The notes beneath the pieces are model-generated. The model worked only from the letters and a program-made list of their open reading frames with translations. It was not told the DNA's origin and made no database searches. 64,000 nt of DNA from an uncultured Muribaculaceae bacterium. Lineage in GTDB: Bacteria > Bacteroidota > Bacteroidia > Bacteroidales > Muribaculaceae. Of this stretch, positions 28,129 to 37,226 are shown one piece after another (position 1 is the first letter of the stretch; each line of letters opens with the position of its first letter). Both the position numbers and the translations under genes were made by a program. The stretch is from contig CAJUBL010000004.1 of assembly GCA_910584665.1 (NCBI GenBank), positions 8,144 to 72,143 of the forward strand, in the 5' to 3' direction.

Positions 28129-30177
28129 ATGGCAACTTCAGCAATCCTTATTTTAGCTATACCCCTGTTGATGTTCCTCTTCCTGGGACTCACAGGCAAA
28201 TACATGCCCCACAGGTATGCCGGCATTCTCGGCACACTGGGCATGGGAATCACCCTGATTCTCGCCTATACGGTAGCCTTCCAGTATTTCTTCTCGGGCA
28301 ATCCCGAGTTTATCGACGCTGACGGCAACCGTCTGCAGCACATAGTTTTCAATTATGAATGGCTCAATTTCTACGACAATCTGTCAATACATCTGGGCTT
28401 CCTGCTCGATCCTATATCGGCCATGATGCTCGTGGTCATCACCACCATCTCGTTTATGGTACACCTGTACAGCAACGGGTACATGCGCGATCACCACGGT
28501 GTATGGGAGACAGGTTTCCAGCGTTTCTACGCTTTCCTGTCACTGTTCAGTTTCTCGATGCTCGGACTCGTTGTAGCCACCAACATCTTCCAGATGTATA
28601 TCTTCTGGGAGCTCGTGGGAGCTTCATCCTATCTGCTCATCGGTTTCTACTATACCAAGCCCTCGGCAGTATCGGCTTCCAAGAAAGCTTTCATCGTCAC
28701 ACGTTTTGCCGACCTTGGTTTCCTCATCGGTATTCTCGTGCTGTCGTTCTACACCGGTTTCTTTGACTTCACAGCTCTTACATCGGTTCCTGTAGACGGT
28801 CTCGCCGACACATACTCGGTATCGGCCGGAACAGCTGAGGGAATACGCAGCATCTTCGAGAACAGCGCCGCACCGATGTTCATGGGTGCCTCGGTCCTGA
28901 CATGGGCTCTCGTGCTCATCTTCATGGGCGGCATGGGTAAGTCGGCGATGATGCCGCTTCACATATGGCTCCCCGACGCCATGGAAGGCCCGACCCCGGT
29001 ATCGGCTCTCATACACGCCGCCACCATGGTCGTGGCCGGCGTATACCTTGTAGCCCGCCTGTTCCCGCTCTACCTCATGGAGACCGCGGCTCTCGACATC
29101 ATCACCGTCGTAGGAGCTCTGACCGCACTATATGCCGCCATGGTAGCCTGCACTCAGATCGATATCAAGCGAGTACTCGCTTTCTCGACAATATCACAGA
29201 TCGCATTCATGATGGTGTCGCTCGGTGTTACGCGCATCGATCATTCCACAGCGCTGGGTCACGAAGTCCACGAGGGTCTCGGTTATATGGCATCGATGTT
29301 CCACCTGTTCACACACGCCATGTTCAAGGCCCTGCTGTTCCTCGGTGCCGGCGCCCTTATACACGCCATCGGCTCCAACGACTACACAGCGATGCACGGA
29401 CTGCGCAAATACATGCCTGTGACCCATATCACTTTCCTCGTAGGCTGTCTCGCGATCGCCGGCATAATACCTTTCGCCGGATTCTTCTCCAAGGATGAGA
29501 TCCTGACTGCCTGCTTCGGTCACTCTGCAGTATGGGCTATCTGGATGGCTCTCGTAGCCGGCCTGACCGCTTTCTACATGTTCCGTCTCTACTTCCTCAT
29601 CTTCTGGTGGAAAGAGCATAAGATCCACGAGGGGCATCACGCGCCTCATGACCAGCCCTGGACAATGACACTCCCACTGGTCATACTCGCTGTAGTATCG
29701 GTTATTGCAGGATTTGTGCCATTCGGCTCGCTGGTTACCTGGAACGGTCACCCGATCACCGGTGACGGATTCCTCGCAAACCTGCAGAACCTCAACTGGG
29801 GTGTAGCCGCCATGTCACTGGCAATCGCTGTAATAGCTATCATCATTGCCACGGTGATGTACAAAAAAGAAAATACCATTCCCGAGAAAATGCGTGCCGC
29901 ACTCCCCAACCTGTGGCGCTGGTGCCATCACCGTTTCTACTGGGACGAGCTGTACCAGTTCATCACCCACCGCATTATCTTCGGCCTTGTATGCCGTCCT
30001 ATCGCGTGGTTTGACCGTCACATCATCGATGGCACAATGGATGCCCTCGCCGATGTTACCAACAAGACCTCCTGCGCCATACGCGGCTTCCAGTCGGGCA
30101 ACGTGCACATGTATGTGTGGATTTATCTGATCGGCGCGGTGCTCTTAGGTGCCGTAACAATGATATGTGTTCTGTAA
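28129..30177 (+). CDS. nuoL: NADH-quinone oxidoreductase subunit L
   Basis: A 682-residue antiporter-like proton-pumping subunit with about 14 core helices plus the lateral helix and C-terminal anchor. Motifs such as FWELVGASSYLLIGFY, the LPDAMEGPTPVSALIHAATMV family region and FSTISQIAFM are visible in pieces, including the conserved Glu/Lys pairs of the channel. It is the largest subunit in the cluster. nuoM follows after 56 bases. Confidence 0.96.
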   Translation: MATSAILILAIPLLMFLFLGLTGKYMPHRYAGILGTLGMGITLILAYTVAFQYFFSGNPEFIDADGNRLQHIVFNYEWLNFYDNLSIHLGFLLDPISAMMLVVITTISFMVHLYSNGYMRDHHGVWETGFQRFYAFLSLFSFSMLGLVVATNIFQMYIFWELVGASSYLLIGFYYTKPSAVSASKKAFIVTRFADLGFLIGILVLSFYTGFFDFTALTSVPVDGLADTYSVSAGTAEGIRSIFENSAAPMFMGASVLTWALVLIFMGGMGKSAMMPLHIWLPDAMEGPTPVSALIHAATMVVAGVYLVARLFPLYLMETAALDIITVVGALTALYAAMVACTQIDIKRVLAFSTISQIAFMMVSLGVTRIDHSTALGHEVHEGLGYMASMFHLFTHAMFKALLFLGAGALIHAIGSNDYTAMHGLRKYMPVTHITFLVGCLAIAGIIPFAGFFSKDEILTACFGHSAVWAIWMALVAGLTAFYMFRLYFLIFWWKEHKIHEGHHAPHDQPWTMTLPLVILAVVSVIAGFVPFGSLVTWNGHPITGDGFLANLQNLNWGVAAMSLAIAVIAIIIATVMYKKENTIPEKMRAALPNLWRWCHHRFYWDELYQFITHRIIFGLVCRPIAWFDRHIIDGTMDALADVTNKTSCAIRGFQSGNVHMYVWIYLIGAVLLGAVTMICVL

Positions 30178-30233
30178 CGACACCCTGAGAATTAGCTAAA
30201 ACGATAATAAACCAATTAGATCATATAGTAATC

Positions 30234-31787
30234 ATGTTGTTCCAAAACATACTAATCTACTTTGTGTTGATTCCCCTGATAATGCTCGGGGGCGTGGCAC
30301 TGAGCCGCAATATCAAGCAGATACGTGCCGTTGCCGTTATCGGCTCGACTGCCTTGATCGCGCTGAGCGTCTACCTGATATACCAATGGCTCAATCCAAC
30401 TCCCGAAGCCGCCGAGCTGGCAGCCGCACATGACGGGATGTATCACTACGCATCATGGAAATGGTTCTCGGCCCAGGGCCTCAACATCAACCTCACGGTA
30501 GGTGTCGACGGCGTGTCTATAGCCATGCTGCTGCTCTCATCAATAATACTGTTCACCGGTTCGTTTGCTTCATGGACCATCCAGCAGCCCAAGGCTTTCT
30601 TCCTGTGGCTCATCCTGCTGTCGACCGGAGTGTTCGGCTTCTTCATCACCATTGACCTGTTCACAATGTTTATGTTCTATGAGGTGGCTCTGATCCCGAT
30701 GTATCTGCTCATAGGTGTATGGGGATCGGGTAAGAAGAACTATTCGGCCATGAAGCTGACACTGATGCTGATGGGCGGCTCGGCATTCCTCATGCTCGGT
30801 CTCATAGGCATCTACTACCATTCGTCGGCAGACGGCCACTACACATGGAATCTTCTGGAGATAGCCGGCAACAACAGTATCTCGACCGGCTGGCAGTACT
30901 TCCTGTTCCCGATGACATTCGTAGGATTCGGCGTACTCGGAGCCATGTTCCCGTTCCACACATGGAGCCCCGACGGTCATGCTTCGGCCCCCACAGCTGT
31001 ATCGATGCTCCACGCCGGCGTACTCATGAAACTCGGAGGCTACGGTTGCTTCCGCGTGGCAATGTACCTGATGCCTCAGGCCGCCAACGACCTTGCATGG
31101 ATATTCCTTATTCTCACCGGCATATCGGTTGTGTATGGTGCTTTCTCAGCCTGCGTCCAGACCGACCTGAAGTACATCAACGCCTACTCGTCGGTATCAC
31201 ATTGCGGTCTGGTTCTGTTCGCGATCCTCATGATCAACACCACCGCAATGACCGGAGCCATCATGCAGATGCTATCACACGGTCTCATGACCGCCCTCTT
31301 CTTTGCACTGATCGGTATGATCTACGGTCGCACCCACACCCGCGACATTACCAAGATGGGAGGTATGATGAAGATCATGCCGTATCTCGCGGTCGGCTAT
31401 GTCATAGCAGGTATGGCCTCGCTGGGACTCCCCGGCCTGTCGGGCTTCGTAGCTGAGATGACAATCTTCGTAGGTTCGTTCCAGCAGGGTATGACCGACT
31501 ATCTGGCAGGTGGCGGATCATTACGCCTTGTATTCACAGTCATAGCCTGCTGCTCGATCGTGATAACAGCCGTATACATACTCCGTGTCGTAGGCAAGCT
31601 GCTGTTCGGCCCGGTTCAGGATAAACATCATCTGGAACTCACCGACGCCACATGGTGGGAGCGTCTGTCTACAGCCACCCTCATCATATGCGTGGCCGCT
31701 ATCGGCTGTTTCCCCAACTTCTTTGAAAATCTGATTCGCGACACATTCGATCCCGAGATCTTCCGTGCCATCGCGATGAACTTCTAA
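30234..31787 (+). CDS. nuoM: NADH-quinone oxidoreductase subunit M
   Basis: A 517-residue antiporter-like subunit. Visible family segments include MFYEVALIPMYLLIG with the conserved Glu, the HTWSPDGHASAPTAVSM region, LHAGVLMKLGGYG and a SSVSHCGLVL stretch. It pumps one proton per cycle in known enzymes. The gene is followed by nuoN after 23 bases. Confidence 0.96.
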   Translation: MLFQNILIYFVLIPLIMLGGVALSRNIKQIRAVAVIGSTALIALSVYLIYQWLNPTPEAAELAAAHDGMYHYASWKWFSAQGLNINLTVGVDGVSIAMLLLSSIILFTGSFASWTIQQPKAFFLWLILLSTGVFGFFITIDLFTMFMFYEVALIPMYLLIGVWGSGKKNYSAMKLTLMLMGGSAFLMLGLIGIYYHSSADGHYTWNLLEIAGNNSISTGWQYFLFPMTFVGFGVLGAMFPFHTWSPDGHASAPTAVSMLHAGVLMKLGGYGCFRVAMYLMPQAANDLAWIFLILTGISVVYGAFSACVQTDLKYINAYSSVSHCGLVLFAILMINTTAMTGAIMQMLSHGLMTALFFALIGMIYGRTHTRDITKMGGMMKIMPYLAVGYVIAGMASLGLPGLSGFVAEMTIFVGSFQQGMTDYLAGGGSLRLVFTVIACCSIVITAVYILRVVGKLLFGPVQDKHHLELTDATWWERLSTATLIICVAAIGCFPNFFENLIRDTFDPEIFRAIAMNF

Positions 31788-31810
31788 CCCACGTTCTAAG
31801 ATAAACCATC

Positions 31811-33268
31811 ATGGATTATTCACAGTTCCTAATAATGAAACAGGAGATAGCACTCCTGGTAGTATTCCTGCTGGTGTTCCTATATGACACCTTCGCACCG
31901 AAGAAGGCTCTCGGCGCGCTGTCAGGAATCACCTGCGCACTCTTCGGACTCTTCACCGTCGCAGGGTTCTGCCCATGCGTTTCGGGAGAATCGCAGGAAG
32001 CATTCGCGGGGATGTATGCCGCCTCGCCGATCATCGCGATGATCAAGAATGTGCTCAACGTGGGCGTATTCATAGTTCTGATCCAGTCTGTAAGATGGGT
32101 CAAAAACGACTCTACGGCAGTGCGCCGCGGCGAGTTCTATGAACTCCTGCTTGTAACTCTGTTCGGCATGTACCTGATGATCTCGGCCCGTCACTTCCTG
32201 CTCTTCGTCATAGGTCTGGAGTCGGCATCACTGCCACTGGCCGCGATGGTGGCTTTCGACAAAAAGCGCTATGAGAGCCACGAGGCTTCGATCAAATACA
32301 TCCTTACAGCCGTATTCTCGTCGGCCATCTTCCTGATGGGATTGTCGTTTGTATACGGTCTCAGCGGTTCACTATACTTCAGCGAGATATATGCCGCCAT
32401 CGGCAAGGCTTCGTCTCCTATGATCATCTGCGCTCTGGCTTTTGTTATCGCCGGTGTCGGCTTCAAGCTGTCGCTCGTGCCGTTCCACCTCTGGACAGCC
32501 GATGTCTATCAGGGAGCCCCCACCCCGGTGACCTCCTACCTGTCGGTGATATCCAAGGGGTCGGCCGCATTCGCTTTCCTCGTGATCCTCGTCCAGTGCT
32601 TCGGAGCAGTATATGAGGACGCATGGGAATGGATGCTGTATGCGCTTATTATACTTACGATCACCGTCGGTAACCTCTTCGCCATACGCCAGCGCAACAT
32701 GAAACGTTTCCTGGCTTTCTCGTCGGTATCACAGGCCGGATACATCATGCTCGGCATCATAGGCATGAACGCCATGGGTATGGCCGCCATGGTATACTAT
32801 ATTCTGGTATACGTATTCAGCAACCTGGCCGCTTTCGGTGTCATACAGGCCATAGAGACCAATACCGGCAAGCTCGACATGGACGACTACCGCGGTCTGA
32901 GCAAGACCAACCCCGGATTGTCGTTTGCCATGATGCTCGCCATGTTCTCACTGGCCGGTATCCCGCCATTTGCGGGCTTCTTCTCGAAGTTCTTCATCTT
33001 TACGGCAGCCATCAGTCAGGGATCGATCGCCATATACGTTCTGGTACTCATCGCCCTTATCAACACAATCATCTCGCTGTACTACTATCTGCTTGTAGTA
33101 AAAGCCATGTATATTGCCGACGAGCCGTCGACTATCGAGAGATTCCGCTCCGGCTGGACCGACCGCCTCGGACTTACAATCACTGTAGCCGGCATCATAT
33201 TCTTAGGCATAGTAAGCGTAGTCTACAACCACATCCTGACACTCGCCGGGCACAGCGGTCTGTTCTGA
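31811..33268 (+). CDS. nuoN: NADH-quinone oxidoreductase subunit N
   Basis: A 485-residue third antiporter-like subunit with about 14 helices. LFVIGLESASLPLAAMVAF, FHLWTADVYQGAPTPV and FSSVSQAGYIMLG correspond to the family's conserved elements. It is the last gene of the complex I set and ends before a clear terminator at 33297-33338. No nuoE, nuoF or nuoG genes are present anywhere in the window, so the complex encoded here lacks its own NADH-oxidising module. Confidence 0.96.
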   Translation: MDYSQFLIMKQEIALLVVFLLVFLYDTFAPKKALGALSGITCALFGLFTVAGFCPCVSGESQEAFAGMYAASPIIAMIKNVLNVGVFIVLIQSVRWVKNDSTAVRRGEFYELLLVTLFGMYLMISARHFLLFVIGLESASLPLAAMVAFDKKRYESHEASIKYILTAVFSSAIFLMGLSFVYGLSGSLYFSEIYAAIGKASSPMIICALAFVIAGVGFKLSLVPFHLWTADVYQGAPTPVTSYLSVISKGSAAFAFLVILVQCFGAVYEDAWEWMLYALIILTITVGNLFAIRQRNMKRFLAFSSVSQAGYIMLGIIGMNAMGMAAMVYYILVYVFSNLAAFGVIQAIETNTGKLDMDDYRGLSKTNPGLSFAMMLAMFSLAGIPPFAGFFSKFFIFTAAISQGSIAIYVLVLIALINTIISLYYYLLVVKAMYIADEPSTIERFRSGWTDRLGLTITVAGIIFLGIVSVVYNHILTLAGHSGLF

Positions 33269-33296
33269 GAAACAGCTCCATTCATCACAATACATG

Positions 33297-33338
33297 CAGA
33301 CGGGTAGTACCAATCAGTGTACTTCCCGTCTGTTTTTT
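33297..33338 (+). terminator. Intrinsic terminator after nuoN
   Basis: Bases 33297-33310 pair with 33319-33332 over 14 positions with one mismatch, leaving an 8-base loop, followed by six Ts (33333-33338). This closes the nuo-atp-nuo run. Confidence 0.88.
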
Positions 33339-33449
33339 ATCAGAGTCAGTCCCGACAGAATCCCAATTAATCATATAAGACTGTCAGGAGATATAAAAAA
33401 GACCCGGATTTAAAACAATGCCAATAGATGATGTGTGGGAAAAAATCGC

Positions 33450-33457
33450 TATATTTG
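33450..33457 (+). promoter_or_regulatory. -7 box of dxr
   Basis: TATATTTG matches TAnnTTTG exactly and lies 24 bases before the ATG at 33482. No TTTG is found at the usual upstream distance. Its position rules out the earlier in-frame ATG at 33428 as the start. Confidence 0.5.
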
Positions 33458-33481
33458 CAATTCAGTTTAAAATGCCGGAAA

Positions 33482-34642
33482 ATGTACTCCCCGAAACGAA
33501 TAGCTATACTTGGCTCGACCGGATCGATCGGTACCCAGACTCTTGATGTGATATCCCACTATCCAGAGCGTTTTGAGGTCTCGGTTCTTATAGCCGGATC
33601 CAAGGTCGACACACTGATACAACAGGCGACAGCACGTCGCCCGCGCATGGCTATAATAGCTGATGAAACAAAATATCTCAAACTCAAAGAGGCCCTCGAA
33701 CCATTAGGTATAATGACAGCCGCAGGTGCCCAGGCCGTGGCAGACGCCATGACAACGGACTTCACAGACACCGTTGTGACAGCAACCGTAGGCTACAGCG
33801 GTCTGGCTCCCACGTTGCGGGCCATCTCGGCCGGCAAAGATATCGCACTGGCCAACAAGGAGACTCTCGTAGTTGCCGGCGACATCGTGACCGAAGCCCT
33901 GAAGAAATCGAAATCACGTGTAATACCGGTAGATTCGGAACACTCGGCGATCTACCAGTGTCTGGCCGGAGAAGAACCGTCTCATGTAAAACAGCTTATT
34001 ATCACAGCCTCGGGAGGACCATTCAGAACCATGGCCCCGGACCGGCTGGATACTGTTACTGTAGCCGACGCCCTTCACCACCCTAACTGGTCTATGGGCG
34101 CAAAGATCACGATCGACTCGGCGACTATGGTTAACAAAGCTTTTGAGATCATCGAGGCCAGATGGCTGTTCGGAATGGAGCCTGAAAAGATTCACGCCGT
34201 GGTACACCCTCAGTCAATAATACACTCTATGGTGGAATTTGTGGACGGAGCCATAAAAGCCCAGTTAGGCACCCCCGACATGCGTCTGCCCATACGTTAT
34301 GCTCTCGGTGACGCCACCCGTCTCCCCTCCGGAGATCCGGCTCTGACGCTCGAAGCTATGTCACGGCTTACATTCGAACGTCCGGACACAGAGCGCTTCC
34401 CTGCAATAAAATTAGGACATTACGCGCTGGAGCGCGGAGGCAACACCGCGTGCATCATCAATGCCGCCAACGAGGTGGCTGTAGCCGCATTTCTGAATAA
34501 CAGCATCAGATTCACCGATATTTACCGTCTCATAACCCGTGCGCTCGACAACATGCCTTTCATAGCCACGCCAACCTACGAAGACTATGTAGCCACCAAC
34601 GCCGAGACACGCCGTATGACCGAACAATTCATAAAAGGATAA
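33482..34642 (+). CDS. dxr: 1-deoxy-D-xylulose 5-phosphate reductoisomerase
   Basis: 386 residues from ATG 33482. The enzyme makes 2-C-methyl-D-erythritol 4-phosphate in the non-mevalonate isoprenoid pathway with NADPH and a divalent metal. The NADPH loop GSTGSIGTQ (10-18), the metal-site segment PVDSEHSAI, ITASGGPFR and HPQSIIHSMVEF are present. An in-frame ATG at 33428 would add 18 atypical residues and lies upstream of the -7 box. rseP starts 4 bases after the stop, so the two are cotranscribed, a common pairing in bacteria. Confidence 0.97.
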   Translation: MYSPKRIAILGSTGSIGTQTLDVISHYPERFEVSVLIAGSKVDTLIQQATARRPRMAIIADETKYLKLKEALEPLGIMTAAGAQAVADAMTTDFTDTVVTATVGYSGLAPTLRAISAGKDIALANKETLVVAGDIVTEALKKSKSRVIPVDSEHSAIYQCLAGEEPSHVKQLIITASGGPFRTMAPDRLDTVTVADALHHPNWSMGAKITIDSATMVNKAFEIIEARWLFGMEPEKIHAVVHPQSIIHSMVEFVDGAIKAQLGTPDMRLPIRYALGDATRLPSGDPALTLEAMSRLTFERPDTERFPAIKLGHYALERGGNTACIINAANEVAVAAFLNNSIRFTDIYRLITRALDNMPFIATPTYEDYVATNAETRRMTEQFIKG

Positions 34643-34646
34643 ACCA

Positions 34647-36017
34647 ATGGAAACATTTCTGATAAAAACAGTACAGGTAGTACTGGCTCTGGCTATTCTC
34701 ATAATCATTCACGAGGGTGGCCATTACCTCTTTGCCCGCGTGTTCGGTATCAAGGTTGAGAAATTCTATCTTTTCTTTGACCCGTGGTTCTCGCTGGCAA
34801 GCTGGAAACCCAAACCCCGAAAAACCCCGAAACTTGACAAAAAAGGCAATACCCGGGCCACATGGCGCGATACCCGTTACGGCATAGGATGGATTCCTTT
34901 AGGAGGGTATGTCAAGATAGCCGGTATGATCGACGAGTCGATGGACAAGGAACAGATGGCACTGCCGGCAAAGCCATGGGAGTTCCGCTCCAAGCCGGCG
35001 TGGCAGCGCCTGCTGGTAATGATAGGCGGAGTGCTGATGAACTTCCTGTTCGCCATCATCATATACATAGGTATAGCATGGTACTGGGGGGCACCGAGCG
35101 TACCTTTCGAACGTGCCTATCTGGGCTTCGACTATGCCCCGCAGGCTATTGAGGCCGGTTTCAGAAACGGAGATATTCCGCTCACTGCCGACGGCAGGAA
35201 ACTCGAAGCCTCCGACCCCAACTGCATCATGAACATGGTAATGGCCGGCGAGGTTACCGTATTGCGTGACGGCAGGGATACCGTTACGATCGACATACCC
35301 GAGAATTTCCCCCTGACTCTCAATGATTCCGTGCCGTTCATAGCCATGCGCCAGCCTGTAGTGGTACAGGAGGTCATGAACGGAGAGCCGGCCATGGAGG
35401 CCGGGCTGGAGCCCGGCGACCGCATGCTGACTGTAGCCGGCGAGGACGCGCAGGAATATGGTGAATTCACACGTCTGCTTCAGGCTAACGCGTCCAGAAC
35501 CACACCTGTGACACTGATACGCGGCAACGACACACTCTCCGTAACCGTAACGCCCACCGAGTCAGGCAAACTGGGCTTTAAACTGGTCAATCCCTATGAC
35601 GTATACGGCTATGACAACATAAGATACACATTCCTTGAGTCTATTCCCGTGGGAATAACAAACGGCATAGACAAATTCACAGGATACGTGAGATCACTTA
35701 AGTTTGTCTTCACCAAAGAGGGCGCGAAAAGTGTAGGAGGATTCGGAGCTATAGGCAGTCTGTTCCCATCCAGATGGGAATGGCGCACATTCTGGGAAAT
35801 GACAGCTTTCCTGTCAATAATGCTGGCATTCATGAACATTCTGCCCATACCGGCATTGGACGGCGGGCACGTGATATTCGTACTATGGGAGATGATCACA
35901 CGCCGCAAACCCAGCGAGAAAGTACTGGAACATGCCCAGATGATAGGAATGTTCCTATTACTGGCGCTACTCATATATGCCAATTTCAACGATATCTATC
36001 GATTCCTCATAAAATGA
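34647..36017 (+). CDS. rseP: RIP metalloprotease, site-2-protease family
   Basis: A 456-residue intramembrane zinc protease that cleaves membrane-bound anti-sigma factors or remnant signal peptides in homologues. The active site HEGGH (His22, Glu23, His26) is in the first helix, and the second conserved metal motif, NILPIPALDGGH, is near residue 395. At least one PDZ domain lies between, in a periplasmic stretch around 200-300 (AMEAGLEPGDR). It overlaps the next gene by 4 bases (ATGA) and follows dxr directly. Confidence 0.95.
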   Translation: METFLIKTVQVVLALAILIIIHEGGHYLFARVFGIKVEKFYLFFDPWFSLASWKPKPRKTPKLDKKGNTRATWRDTRYGIGWIPLGGYVKIAGMIDESMDKEQMALPAKPWEFRSKPAWQRLLVMIGGVLMNFLFAIIIYIGIAWYWGAPSVPFERAYLGFDYAPQAIEAGFRNGDIPLTADGRKLEASDPNCIMNMVMAGEVTVLRDGRDTVTIDIPENFPLTLNDSVPFIAMRQPVVVQEVMNGEPAMEAGLEPGDRMLTVAGEDAQEYGEFTRLLQANASRTTPVTLIRGNDTLSVTVTPTESGKLGFKLVNPYDVYGYDNIRYTFLESIPVGITNGIDKFTGYVRSLKFVFTKEGAKSVGGFGAIGSLFPSRWEWRTFWEMTAFLSIMLAFMNILPIPALDGGHVIFVLWEMITRRKPSEKVLEHAQMIGMFLLLALLIYANFNDIYRFLIK

Positions 36018-37198
36018 ATTACCCTGTAGTACAACTAAAACGCGGCAAGGAAGAGTCGCTCGACCGCTTCCATCCATGGGTATTCTCCGGAGCCATAGCA
36101 ACCCTTCCCGATGACCTTGAAGAAGGTGACATTGTTTCCGTCAGATCCGGCGATGGCCGTACGATAGGCGTAGGTCACTACCAGATAGGCAGCATAGCCG
36201 TGAGAATGCTCGACTTCGGAATGACCGATATCAACAAGGATTTCTATGTCTCCAGACTCGGACAGGCACTGAAACTACGCAAAGCCTTAGGACTGGAGCG
36301 ACCTGACAACAACGCCTACCGCCTGGTTCACGGCGAGGGAGACTTTCTGCCGGGCCTCGTAGTCGACATCTATGGCGACACAGCTGTAGTACAGGCCCAC
36401 AGCCCCGGTATGCATTATGCACGCAACATCATAGCCGGGGCACTTGTTGATCTCGACGGTCTCGGTATCAGGAATGTGTACTACAAATCGGAGACCACCC
36501 TGCCATATAAGGCCCACCTCGACCCACAGAACACCTACCTCATAGGTAAAGCAGATACCGACGTAGCTCTGGAGAACGGACTGAAATTTCATGTAGACTG
36601 GCTCCGGGGACAGAAAACGGGCTTCTTTGTCGACCAGCGTGACAACCGCTCTCTGTTAGAAAATTTCGCTGCCGGACGACGCGTTCTGAACATGTTCTGC
36701 TACACTGGAGGCTTCTCGGTATACGCCATGAGAGGCGGAGCCATTAAGGTTGAATCCGTCGACTCCTCGGAGAAAGCGATCTCGCTCACCGATGCCAATA
36801 TAGCTCTCAACTATCCGGACGACCCACGTCACCACTCCACCGCAATCGATGCCTTCAGATACCTTGACGAGATTGAGAGCGGAGCATATGACCTTATAAT
36901 ACTCGATCCGCCGGCCTTCGCCAAACACCGTTCAGCGCTTGGCAACGCCCTGCGCGGCTACCAGCGGCTCAACGGCAAAGCTTTCGAAAAGATTGCTCCC
37001 GGAGGAATACTGTTCACGTTCTCATGCTCACAGGCTGTAAGCAAAGAGCAGTTCAGACTGGCCGTATTCACCGCCGCCGCCCGATCACGCCGCCGTGTGC
37101 GGATCCTTCACCAGCTCACCCAGCCGGCCGACCATCCGGTAAACATATATCACCCCGAAGGAGAATATCTCAAAGGGCTTATACTGTATGTCGAATAG
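36014..37198 (+). CDS. RlmI-like class I rRNA methyltransferase
   Basis: 394 residues from the ATG at 36014, which overlaps the rseP stop by 4 bases. An N-terminal PUA domain (RFHPWVFSGAI) precedes a Rossmann-type SAM methyltransferase domain with NMFCYTGGFS (motif I region), LDPPAFAKH (motif IV) and the catalytic Cys in FSCSQAVS. The family member RlmI methylates C1962 of 23S rRNA at C5; the exact site here is inferred by family. Reading the frame further upstream to 35774 would run through rseP and is not supported. Confidence 0.9.
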   Translation: MNYPVVQLKRGKEESLDRFHPWVFSGAIATLPDDLEEGDIVSVRSGDGRTIGVGHYQIGSIAVRMLDFGMTDINKDFYVSRLGQALKLRKALGLERPDNNAYRLVHGEGDFLPGLVVDIYGDTAVVQAHSPGMHYARNIIAGALVDLDGLGIRNVYYKSETTLPYKAHLDPQNTYLIGKADTDVALENGLKFHVDWLRGQKTGFFVDQRDNRSLLENFAAGRRVLNMFCYTGGFSVYAMRGGAIKVESVDSSEKAISLTDANIALNYPDDPRHHSTAIDAFRYLDEIESGAYDLIILDPPAFAKHRSALGNALRGYQRLNGKAFEKIAPGGILFTFSCSQAVSKEQFRLAVFTAAARSRRRVRILHQLTQPADHPVNIYHPEGEYLKGLILYVE

Positions 37199-37226
37199 AT
37201 ATAAACCAACACTTCTTTAACATCAT

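Noticed and set aside
35774..36013. 80-codon upstream extension of the RlmI-like methyltransferase frame
   Set aside because: It lies entirely inside rseP in another frame, and the ATG at 36014 gives the family's normal length and a typical 4-base overlap.
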